A stretch of 55,324 nt of DNA from Nitrospirae bacterium GWF2_44_13 (GTDB taxonomy: Bacteria; Nitrospirota; Thermodesulfovibrionia; Thermodesulfovibrionales; UBA1546), in assembly GCA_001805105.1 (NCBI GenBank), contig MHEE01000016.1, positions 1,638 through 56,961 on the forward strand, given 5' to 3'. Under the pieces are notes generated by a model. The model searched no databases and was not told the origin of the DNA. It worked only from the letters and a program-made list of their open reading frames with translations. Within the stretch, counting starts at the first letter, position 1, and the number at the start of each line of letters is the position of its first letter. Made by a program: the position numbers and the translations under genes. Below, one piece after another: positions 44,891 to 52,027 of this stretch.

Positions 44891-46260
44891 CGATAAAACA
44901 TGAAAGTCAAAAAATAGCGCAGCATTTCTATACATTTGCCGTGCTCTTGTTCCTTGTGCAGGTGCTGGTCGGCATAATTGCAGCAGTCCAGTTCATCTGG
45001 CCTGATTTCTTCATCCTGAACTTCAACACAATAAGGACTCTCCATATCAACGCCCTTGTGGTGTGGCTGCTTGTGGGGTTCATGGGCGCAACCTATTATG
45101 TTGTTTCTGAAGAATCGGAGACTGAGTTATGGAGCCTCCCCCTTGCAAAGTTTCAGTTCTGGGCAACGGTCGTAACCATCACTACAGTGGTTCTCGGCTA
45201 CATTATTATGGGATTATACCCACAGGCAAACATCCTTGTATTCGGCACACGGCTTTTAAATGAAGGCAGGGAATATATCGAGGCCCCCCGATGGGCAGAT
45301 GTATTGATCGTCATCTCGGTGCTCCTCTTCCTCCTGAACTGTGCAATGACCGTGCTCAAGACAAAGAAGTGGACAGGCATTCAGGGTGTTCTCCTCGGCG
45401 GCCTTGTTTTCCTCGCCCTGATGTATCTGCCCGGCATGATGTACGCAAAGAGCATGGTAAAAGACCAGTTCTGGTGGTGGTGGGTTGTTCATCTCTGGGT
45501 TGAGGGCGCATGGGAAATCATTGCAGGCGCGCTTCTTGCCTTCATGCTGATGAAGACCATCGGCGCAAAAAGAGAGGTAGTTGAAAAGTGGATGTATGTT
45601 GAAGTGGGCCTTGTCCTGTTCACAGGAATACTCGGCACAGGCCATCATTACTACTGGATAGGGACACCTGAGTACTGGCTCTGGGTCGGCGGTATATTCA
45701 GCTCACTTGAGCCAATTCCATTGCTTTTGATGGTATGGAACGCATTCAGGACAACGAGAGAGACAAGAAATGTGGAGAACAAGGTAGGGCTTTATTATAC
45801 AGTAGCTAATGCAATATTCAATTTCGTAGGCGCAGGGCTATGGGGCATAATACACACCCTGCCGCAGGTAAATAAATGGACGCACGGCACACAGATAACA
45901 ACAGCGCACGGGCATCTCGCATTCTACGGCGCATATGTTCTTCTTGTAATGGCAATGATATATGTAACGCTTCCTGCAATCAGAGGCGTTAAGGAATTTA
46001 ATCCATCAAGGGCCTTTCAGTCCTTCTGGTGGATGACAATATCAATGGTGTTTATTGTTCTCACTATCACAGGCGCAGGAATGGTTCAGACCTATATGGA
46101 AAGGCTCATGGGGCTTGATTATGTAGCTGTAAAGGCAAACTACAATCTCTGGTTCTGGATATTCAGGGCGATATTCGGCGTCGGCTTTCTTATCGGCGTG
46201 GGGATATTTGTAGTGGACTACTTCAAGCTTGGCAAAGAGCCTGCTACGGCAAGGGCATAA
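44887..46260 (+). CDS. norB: nitric oxide reductase subunit B (cNOR type)
   Basis: 457 aa, about 12 transmembrane helices. Metal ligands match cNOR: low-spin haem H53 and H343, haem b3 H341, FeB H202, H253 and H254, with E206 and E275 near the site (HLWVEGAWE, GTGHHYYW, TTAHGHLAFYG). It lacks the N-terminal extension of quinol-type qNOR, in line with the separate NorC. It reduces 2 NO to N2O. No norD or norQ maturation genes are present in the window. Confidence 0.95.
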   Translation: MTIKHESQKIAQHFYTFAVLLFLVQVLVGIIAAVQFIWPDFFILNFNTIRTLHINALVVWLLVGFMGATYYVVSEESETELWSLPLAKFQFWATVVTITTVVLGYIIMGLYPQANILVFGTRLLNEGREYIEAPRWADVLIVISVLLFLLNCAMTVLKTKKWTGIQGVLLGGLVFLALMYLPGMMYAKSMVKDQFWWWWVVHLWVEGAWEIIAGALLAFMLMKTIGAKREVVEKWMYVEVGLVLFTGILGTGHHYYWIGTPEYWLWVGGIFSSLEPIPLLLMVWNAFRTTRETRNVENKVGLYYTVANAIFNFVGAGLWGIIHTLPQVNKWTHGTQITTAHGHLAFYGAYVLLVMAMIYVTLPAIRGVKEFNPSRAFQSFWWMTISMVFIVLTITGAGMVQTYMERLMGLDYVAVKANYNLWFWIFRAIFGVGFLIGVGIFVVDYFKLGKEPATARA

Positions 46261-46265
46261 CTTAA

Positions 46266-46299
46266 GAATACGAGGGCGGTTGAAACCGCCCTCGTATTC
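46266..46299 (+). terminator. 14-bp perfect hairpin after norB
   Basis: Arms 46266-46279 and 46286-46299, loop TTGAAA, five bases after the norB stop. GC-rich and perfect but without a T-tract; the next gene starts 16 bp later, so it may only partly block transcription. Confidence 0.65.
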
Positions 46300-46314
46300 G
46301 TCTATCATATCCAC

Positions 46315-47241
46315 ATGAAGAATTTTCTCCTGATTTTCTCCATCACTGTTTCTTTATCATGTATTGGCCCTTTTTTATCTTCTGCAACAACCGAATATGC
46401 ACGCCAGACAGGCTTCGAATGTAATGAGTGTCATGCTGAAACTACCGGCGGCGGCAAGTTGACAAAAGAAGGGGAGGAATTCAGGGATGATTTAAAAATT
46501 AAAGGGCTTTACAGGCCTTTGACGAATGCGCAGAAGGTTATACGTTTCATCGTCGGATATATACACCTGTTTTTTGCAATTATATGGTTCGGCACAATAC
46601 TCTATGTTCATATACTTTTAAAACCTGCATATGCGTCAAAAGGGCTTCCGAAAGGAGAACTGCTTCTCGGCTGGCTGTCAATAATAGTCCTGACTGTAAC
46701 AGGCTTTCTCTTGTCCATCTCCAGAATACCATCATGGAAGATGCTGTATACAACAAGATTCGGGATGCTTCTGAGCATTAAGGTTATCCTTTTTTTGATA
46801 ATGGTATCTACGGCAGTTATAGTCACAGCATTTATTGGCCCGAAGATGAGGTGGAAATGGGGGCTAAAGGGAAAGGTGGAAATACCACAGGGCAAGTGTG
46901 ACCTTGCATACGAGGAGCTCCACACATTTGACGGAAAAGAAGGCCGCCCTGCATATGTCGTATACAAGGGATTAATATACGACGTAACAGCAAGCAAGCT
47001 CTGGAAAAACGGCTCTCATCTCTCAAAACATCTTGCGGGCCATGACCTGACGGATGCATTAAAAACGGCGCCTCACGGAGAGGAAAAGATTTTTGCAATG
47101 CCTCCGGTCGGAAAACTCTTACCGACATCTAAAAAATCTAAAATACCATTCTATGAAAAATTATTCTATTTTTTTGCCTATTTAAATCTTGTCTTGGTAT
47201 TTCTGATTATTTTTATTATAGCGCTCTGGAGATGGTGGTAA
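46315..47241 (+). CDS. triple-module electron-transfer protein: monohaem c motif + CopD-like membrane domain + cytochrome b5-like domain
   Basis: 308 aa. Signal peptide (1-24), one c-type haem motif FECNECHAE (35-43), membrane helices (about 72-185, CopD-like with HLFFAIIWFGTILYVHILL and conserved histidines), a soluble domain with YDVTASKLWKNGSHLSKHLAGHDLTDAL (about 225-255, cytochrome b5-like haem/steroid-binding type) and a last helix (about 280-305). It could pass electrons between quinol or periplasm and NorCB or the octahaem enzyme (inference). It has no palindrome of its own, so probably shares the norCB transcript. Confidence 0.75.
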   Translation: MKNFLLIFSITVSLSCIGPFLSSATTEYARQTGFECNECHAETTGGGKLTKEGEEFRDDLKIKGLYRPLTNAQKVIRFIVGYIHLFFAIIWFGTILYVHILLKPAYASKGLPKGELLLGWLSIIVLTVTGFLLSISRIPSWKMLYTTRFGMLLSIKVILFLIMVSTAVIVTAFIGPKMRWKWGLKGKVEIPQGKCDLAYEELHTFDGKEGRPAYVVYKGLIYDVTASKLWKNGSHLSKHLAGHDLTDALKTAPHGEEKIFAMPPVGKLLPTSKKSKIPFYEKLFYFFAYLNLVLVFLIIFIIALWRWW

Positions 47242-47250
47242 AATTACAAT

Positions 47251-47293
47251 TATGACTTATATCATAGTGCGCCCCCTCCCTCCTGTGTTATTA
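47251..47293 (+). promoter_or_regulatory. Fnr-type operator upstream of the NapH-like gene
   Basis: TATGACTTATATCATA (47251-47266), one half-site mismatch. At the canonical distance is TTATTA (47288-47293), and the ATG follows seven bases later, implying a leaderless transcript. Confidence 0.65.
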
Positions 47294-47300
47294 ATAAAGC

Positions 47301-48263
47301 ATGAAGCTGACAATATACAGGAGAATTACTCAGGTGTCATTTATACTTCTCATCTTTCTCATGCCTGTTCTGGACATCTTGAGATATGACTCAGCAACAA
47401 AAGAACTTATAATATTCGGGCAGGTATGGAGCCTCGGTCTAAAAGAGGGTTTTTACGCTGACCCGTCGGCTTCAGGCGCATTTCATATAGCGCTTCAGTT
47501 TTTCCTGAAGGCAATACTCCCGTGGCTTGCTATTCTCTTAATATTCCCTTTGCTCGGCTATCTCACTGGCAGGTTATTCTGCGGATGGCTCTGCCCTGAA
47601 GGGACACTGTTTGAGCTTGCCGATTATCTTACATTGAAACTCACTGGAAGGAGAAGTCTATACAGTAAAAGCCCTAATGACCCTGACACAGGCAAGTTCG
47701 GCAAATTGATATATGGAGCTTTAGCATTTGCAAGCGCTATCATAATCCCCCTGCTTGGAGGCATAGCGTTAACAGGATATTTTGTGGCTCCGAAAACCAT
47801 CTGGAACCAGATAATAAACTGGAATTTCACATTAGGGGTTAAGGCAGGCATTATCGGCATTTCCATATACATGCTGACTACTTCAATATTTGTCAGGCAT
47901 ACGCTCTGCAAATTTGTCTGCGCCGCAGGACTTATGCAGATGCTCTTTGGTTGGATAAGCCCTCTTTCCCTGAGACTTAAAATGGATATTGCAAAGGGCA
48001 AAGACTGCACTGACTGCAAAGAATGCGAAAAGGCATGCTTTATGAATGTTATTCCAAGGAAAAATAAAAGGGATATCTCATGCGTGAATTGCGGTGCATG
48101 CATAGCTGCGTGTAATAAAGAACTCGGCAAAGGCAGAGGGCTTTTTCATTACAGTATTGGCGAAAAATGCACTGCCCCTCAGGAAAATTGCAAGAATCTG
48201 ACCGGAATATCACCCTATCACTTACAAAAAGAACAGGAAGGTGTTAAAATTAAAGCGTTATGA
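47301..48263 (+). CDS. NapH-like membrane polyferredoxin
   Basis: 320 aa with about four to five transmembrane helices. FCGWLCPEG (about residues 93-101) is the NapH/NosR/CcoG-type cysteine pair in a loop. Two C-terminal [4Fe-4S] motifs CTDCKECEKACF and CVNCGACIAAC are followed by two more cysteines (CTAPQENC). Such proteins take electrons from quinol and feed periplasmic reductases; the likely acceptor here is the octahaem nitrite reductase or NorC (inference). The stop overlaps the short upstream ATG of the cupin frame. Confidence 0.85.
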   Translation: MKLTIYRRITQVSFILLIFLMPVLDILRYDSATKELIIFGQVWSLGLKEGFYADPSASGAFHIALQFFLKAILPWLAILLIFPLLGYLTGRLFCGWLCPEGTLFELADYLTLKLTGRRSLYSKSPNDPDTGKFGKLIYGALAFASAIIIPLLGGIALTGYFVAPKTIWNQIINWNFTLGVKAGIIGISIYMLTTSIFVRHTLCKFVCAAGLMQMLFGWISPLSLRLKMDIAKGKDCTDCKECEKACFMNVIPRKNKRDISCVNCGACIAACNKELGKGRGLFHYSIGEKCTAPQENCKNLTGISPYHLQKEQEGVKIKAL

Positions 48264-48274
48264 AGGAGGGATCT

Positions 48275-48589
48275 ATGGAAACATTAGACCTGAAGAAATT
48301 AATTAAATTTCAGCCTGACAAGATTTCAAGAGAGATGCTTTCTGACAAGCCCGAGATGCGCATTGCCTTGATGTGCTTAAACGAAGGGCAGAAACTTGAA
48401 CCGCATAAGGCACCATTAAGGCTTCTCATGTACTGTGTTCAGGGCAAAGGAACATTTATCGTCGGAGATGAACGCATTGAGGCAGATGAAAAAACATGCA
48501 TACTCTGCGACCCGATGGTGTCTCACGGCTTTGAAGCAAACAAAGGCGAGAAACTTGTGGTTATGGCTGTTGTTACGCCGGTAGAGTAA
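48275..48589 (+). CDS. small cupin-domain protein
   Basis: 104 aa single cupin barrel. MCLNEGQKLEPHKAPLRLLMYCVQGKG and LCDPMVSHGFEANKGEKLVVMAVV carry two histidines as candidate metal ligands. The start at 48275 follows AAGGAGG; an in-frame ATG at 48260 contains that Shine-Dalgarno. Translationally close to the NapH-like gene. Small cupins in nitrogen-oxide operons may sense or handle small molecules, but no substrate can be read from the sequence. Confidence 0.8.
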   Translation: METLDLKKLIKFQPDKISREMLSDKPEMRIALMCLNEGQKLEPHKAPLRLLMYCVQGKGTFIVGDERIEADEKTCILCDPMVSHGFEANKGEKLVVMAVVTPVE

Positions 48590-48591
48590 TA

Positions 48592-48652
48592 CACGATGCA
48601 AGATTCAGGATAACTGATAAAAAATATCCTGCATCATGTATCTTGCATCGTG
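48592..48652. repeat. compound inverted repeat built from the GATGCAAGAT repeat family, between convergent genes
   Basis: Outer arms of 13 bp (48592-48604 and 48640-48652, perfect) enclose inner arms of 7 bp (48606-48612 and 48625-48631). The outer arm contains GATGCAAGAT, the word of the yggS and proC arrays. It lies between the ends of the cupin and HPP genes and could serve both as a terminator. Confidence 0.65.
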
Positions 48653-48660
48653 CATCCTGT

Positions 48661-49206
48661 TCAGAGCCAGTATTCAGGATACTTTCTATTCTTTGAGAGG
48701 TTATTTACAATAAGCGCAACAATCAGAAGTACGACTGCTCCTGCTCCGGCAGGGACAAGGACATAAAGAAATCCAAGGCTGTGTATCTTTTCGCCTCCAA
48801 TAACAGCAATTAATGCCGTAGCCCCGCCGGGAGGGTGAAGAGTCTTTGTTACAATCATGGCGACAACAGCAACAGACACTCCAATTGCAGCGGCAAACCA
48901 TATCGTCTCACCGAATAACTGATATGACGCAACGCCGACAAGTCCTGATATCACATGTCCGCCGATAAGATTTCTCGGCTGGGCAAAAGGGCTTCTTACG
49001 GCGCCGTAAACAAGAACAGCCGATGCCCCAAAAGAGCCTATTATTAGAGTGAGATCTCTCGGCTCAAAATATGCTGAAGAAATATAACCGCAGATTCCAA
49101 TTCCAATAGCAGAGCCAAGCCATGACCATATAATCTCTGTAAAACTGACTCCGGGAGGCCCCTTCGCACCTCCAGCCATTTTTATAAAATATTCCCTAAC
49201 GCTCAT
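48661..49206 (-). CDS. HPP-family membrane protein, probable nitrite transporter
   Basis: 181 aa with four to five transmembrane helices and the name-giving motif LHPPGGATALIAV. HPP proteins of cyanobacteria and plastids have been shown to transport nitrite. Here it sits beside an octahaem nitrite reductase under the same type of operator, so nitrite movement is a reasonable inference. Its ATG overlaps the CBS gene stop by four bases. Confidence 0.85.
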   Translation of the reverse strand: MSVREYFIKMAGGAKGPPGVSFTEIIWSWLGSAIGIGICGYISSAYFEPRDLTLIIGSFGASAVLVYGAVRSPFAQPRNLIGGHVISGLVGVASYQLFGETIWFAAAIGVSVAVVAMIVTKTLHPPGGATALIAVIGGEKIHSLGFLYVLVPAGAGAVVLLIVALIVNNLSKNRKYPEYWL

Positions 49207-49781
49207 TTTTTGTTAAACGCTCTTACTATATCTGCCCTTGAGATAATGCCTATTAGCCTCTTCTCAGCATCAACCACAGGCAGCCTCTTAATTCTATTCT
49301 CATCCAGAATACCTGCGGCCTCTCTTATGTCTGTTTCAGGTTTTGTTGTTATAGCCGGGGTAGTCATTATCCCCCTTACTTTATCTCCTTTCTTCTTTTT
49401 CCTTGGGGGTTCTCCGAGTATATGCCTCAAAATATCCTTAAATGTATATCCTTTCTCCATTCCTGCCGCTGAGAGTATATCAGCCTCTGTAATAACGCCA
49501 ATCACACTGTTTTCATTATCAACTACCGGAAGGCCGCTCACATTTCCTTCAGAGAGGAGTCTTGCAGCCTCATTAATGTCTGAATCCTCTTTTACAGCAA
49601 TAACAGCCAGAGTCATCACATCTTTTACGGGAATCTTTAATGCAAGCCTTTCTTTTGCGTGTCTCAGGGCAATTTCATAAATCTTCTTCAAGTCTTCCTC
49701 GGTGATGTCAACATACGTCTTTACTTCTCTGAGCGCAGCCCTCAGGTCTTCTCCGGAAATATCATTCTGGTTATTGTCCAT
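49203..49781 (-). CDS. tandem CBS-domain protein
   Basis: 192 aa. A helical N-terminus (1-50) precedes two CBS motifs (VKDVMTLAVIAVKEDSDINEAARLL, and VRGIMTTPAITTKPETDIREAAGIL), each ending in a GVI/GIISRADI-type strand. CBS pairs bind adenosine nucleotides and gate attached transporters, so it probably regulates the HPP protein encoded 4 bp into its end. Some HPP proteins have CBS domains fused; here they are separate. Confidence 0.9.
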   Translation of the reverse strand: MDNNQNDISGEDLRAALREVKTYVDITEEDLKKIYEIALRHAKERLALKIPVKDVMTLAVIAVKEDSDINEAARLLSEGNVSGLPVVDNENSVIGVITEADILSAAGMEKGYTFKDILRHILGEPPRKKKKGDKVRGIMTTPAITTKPETDIREAAGILDENRIKRLPVVDAEKRLIGIISRADIVRAFNKK

Positions 49782-49822
49782 ATAACTCTGCCTCCGATAA
49801 ATATAGGTTTCATCTTAATAAC

Positions 49823-49866
49823 ATTTTATCCACTCCTAACCATCCTCTCCTATGATTTATCTCATA
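49823..49866 (-). promoter_or_regulatory. Fnr-type operator and promoter of the CBS-HPP operon
   Basis: TATGATTTATCTCATA (49851-49866), one half-site mismatch. On the minus strand TAAAAT (49828-49823) lies 30.5 bp from the centre, one base more than in the four exact cases. No such hexamer is found in the plus direction. Confidence 0.65.
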
Positions 49867-49901
49867 TTTTTCTATTTATTAACGTCAATAAGCTTTTAAA
49901 C

Positions 49902-49930
49902 TTTACATTCCACCTTCTGTCCTATAAAAT
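49902..49930 (+). promoter_or_regulatory. promoter of the amino-acid dehydrogenase gene
   Basis: TTTACA (49902-49907), 17 bp, TAAAAT (49925-49930), then a leader with CAGGAG before ATG 49963. Confidence 0.6.
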
Positions 49931-49962
49931 ATTTTCATCTTAATAAGACAGGAGCAATTAAT

Positions 49963-51054
49963 ATGACCGCGGAACTGACTGAGATAGTATTTGACGAACT
50001 CGGGCCGTCAAAGGTAATTCATATCTATTCACCCAAAACAGGCTTAAAGGCAATAGTTGTAGTTGATAATACTGCATTAGGGCCAGCAATAGGCGGGGTA
50101 AGGGTTTCACCCTCAGTAAGCGCCATTGAAGTGGCAAGGCTGGCAAGGACAATGACCATGAAAAACTCTATTGCAGGACTTCCTCATGGCGGCGGTAAGG
50201 CGGGTATAATTGCCGACCATAGAGACCCTAAAAAAAAGTTATATTTCAGAGACTTTGCCAAACAAATTAAACATTTACTTGAATATATTCCGGGGCCTGA
50301 TATGGGCAGTGATGAGGAGGCTATGGGATGGATTTACGATGAGATTAAACGCGCTGTGGGGCTTCCTGAACGCATGGGTGGCTTGCCCTTAGATAAGCTC
50401 GGCGCAACAGGCTTTGGGCTTTCAGAATGCGCAGAGGTCTCATGCCCTTATGCAGGGATAAGCCTTAAAGGCGCACGGGTAGCGATTCAGGGATTCGGAA
50501 GCGTAGGCAGGGCAGCGGCAAGGTTTCTTGCAGGAAAAGGAGGGATTATAGTTGCGGCAAGCGACACGAAAGGGACGATTCACAACCCGGAGGGCCTTGA
50601 TCTCAAGTGCCTTTTTGAGACAAAGGATTCAACGGGCAGCGTTATAAATTGTAAAAAGGGCACAGCTAAAAAAATTGAAGAGATATTCACACTGGATTGT
50701 GATATCCTGATTCCGGCTGCAACGCCTGACGTAATACACAAAGACAATGTAAATGACATTAAGGCAAAACTTGTTCTTGAAGGGGCAAACATTCCGGCAA
50801 CAAAAGAGGCTGAAGATATACTGCATAAAAAAGGCGTCGTAGTAGTCCCTGATTTTATAGCAAACGCCGGCGGCGTTATAATGGCTGCGATGGAATACGC
50901 AAGGAAGATTGAGAAAGAGGCATTTGAGGCAATAGCAGCAAAGATTAAGACAAACACAAAGCTCATCCTTGAACAATCAAAAACTGAAGGCGCCCTGCCC
51001 CGCAAGGTTGCAGAAGAGATTGCAAGAGAGAGGGTTTTAAAGGCAATGGAATAG
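49963..51054 (+). CDS. Glu/Leu/Phe/Val (ELFV) dehydrogenase
   Basis: 363 aa. Catalytic lysine in GLPHGGGKAGI, PGPDMGSDEEAM with the catalytic aspartate, and a Rossmann domain VAIQGFGSVGRAAARFLAGKGG. The length is that of leucine/phenylalanine dehydrogenases, shorter than usual glutamate dehydrogenase (about 420 aa), so the substrate is unsettled. If it is a glutamate dehydrogenase it would assimilate the ammonium from nitrite reduction. Well-formed promoter and CAGGAG Shine-Dalgarno. Confidence 0.9.
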   Translation: MTAELTEIVFDELGPSKVIHIYSPKTGLKAIVVVDNTALGPAIGGVRVSPSVSAIEVARLARTMTMKNSIAGLPHGGGKAGIIADHRDPKKKLYFRDFAKQIKHLLEYIPGPDMGSDEEAMGWIYDEIKRAVGLPERMGGLPLDKLGATGFGLSECAEVSCPYAGISLKGARVAIQGFGSVGRAAARFLAGKGGIIVAASDTKGTIHNPEGLDLKCLFETKDSTGSVINCKKGTAKKIEEIFTLDCDILIPAATPDVIHKDNVNDIKAKLVLEGANIPATKEAEDILHKKGVVVVPDFIANAGGVIMAAMEYARKIEKEAFEAIAAKIKTNTKLILEQSKTEGALPRKVAEEIARERVLKAME

Positions 51055-51063
51055 AAAAAATGG

Positions 51064-51069
51064 TATAAT
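51064..51069 (+). promoter_or_regulatory. -10 element of the toxin-antitoxin genes, leaderless geometry
   Basis: A perfect TATAAT ends six bases before the ATG at 51076 and no Shine-Dalgarno is present. Confidence 0.5.
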
Positions 51070-51075
51070 ATTATT

Positions 51076-51309
51076 ATGAAAAGTCCTTATAAAAAAAGCC
51101 TTTTCTGGGATGTTGACAGCGATGAACTATCAAGAGGAAAAGACTGGTTTTTCATCATTGAAAGGATACTGGAATTTGGCGATATAGATGACCTCTTCTG
51201 GATGAAAAAGACATTCCCTGAAGAAGAAATAAAAACTACTGTTCAAAAAAGCAGAATTCTCTCACCAACAACACGCTCCTATTGTAAAGCCACAGGCTAT
51301 GCATCTTGA
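51076..51309 (+). CDS. antitoxin-like protein (DUF6922 type) of an AbiEii module
   Basis: 77 aa. LFWDVDSDELSRGKDWFFIIERILEFGDIDDLFWMKKTF and SRILSPTTRSY match the small proteins that precede AbiEii-type nucleotidyltransferase toxins. It overlaps the next gene by 11 bp. Antitoxin function is inferred from position and similarity. Confidence 0.8.
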   Translation: MKSPYKKSLFWDVDSDELSRGKDWFFIIERILEFGDIDDLFWMKKTFPEEEIKTTVQKSRILSPTTRSYCKATGYAS

Positions 51310-51946
51310 AACCATAGACCGGAACATGCTTCAACTCAGCAAAAAACTTGCATTCCTAAAGGAGTTTTCATTCTATCTTGCGGGCGGCACAGGGCTTGCC
51401 CTGCAAATAGGACACAGAAAATCATTTGATTTTGACTTCTTTACAGATGAAGAATTCCTTCCGGAAGAACTCTCCTCTGACATAGGGAAGAATAAAATAT
51501 CCCTTGAAGGAGAGATGCGCAGACATGGAACGTTTTATTGTATTCTCAAAGGCGTAAAATCCTCGTTCATATTTTATGATACCCCCCTCCTTTTTCCTAA
51601 GGTTGAATTCAACTCGATTGATATTGCAGACTGGCGTGATATAACGACTGAAAAACTGCGTACAGTTGGCGACAGGGGACAGAAGAAAGACTTCTATGAC
51701 CTCTATCTGGGAGTACAGCGATTAGGAATCGAGAAAATCACAGGTCTTGCATATAAAAAATACGGCAAGAGCGTAAACTTCTTTCACCTGCTTAAAGGGC
51801 TGACCTATTTTGGAGATGCAGAAAAAAACCCTGAGCCGATGATGCTTGATAAAAGAGCGTCATGGAAAGAAATTAAAAAATTTTTCATCTCTTATGCGAA
51901 AGATTTTGAGAGGGCATTTAAGAATATTATTGTAAGGCAGCATTAA
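51299..51946 (+). CDS. AbiEii/AbiGii-type nucleotidyltransferase toxin
   Basis: 215 aa. Nucleotidyltransferase signature FYLAGGTGLALQIGHRKSFDFDFFTD, then ITTEKLRTVGDRGQKKDFYDLYLG. AbiEii-like toxins modify tRNA acceptor stems or other targets and act in toxin-antitoxin or phage abortive infection systems. Translationally coupled to the preceding gene; its intact D-F-D motif suggests an active enzyme. Confidence 0.88.
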   Translation: MHLETIDRNMLQLSKKLAFLKEFSFYLAGGTGLALQIGHRKSFDFDFFTDEEFLPEELSSDIGKNKISLEGEMRRHGTFYCILKGVKSSFIFYDTPLLFPKVEFNSIDIADWRDITTEKLRTVGDRGQKKDFYDLYLGVQRLGIEKITGLAYKKYGKSVNFFHLLKGLTYFGDAEKNPEPMMLDKRASWKEIKKFFISYAKDFERAFKNIIVRQH

Positions 51947-51960
51947 TCACCATCTTTGTA

Positions 51961-51989
51961 TTGACAATTTTAATATTATGCGGTATAAG
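51961..51989 (+). promoter_or_regulatory. strong sigma70-type promoter
   Basis: A perfect TTGACA (51961-51966), exactly 17 bp, TATAAG (51984-51989). It drives the small gene starting at 52028, which is thus independent of the toxin-antitoxin genes. Confidence 0.65.
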
Positions 51990-52027
51990 TAGTCTAAGTT
52001 CATTGTTTGGTCTGTGGGGGAGCAGGC

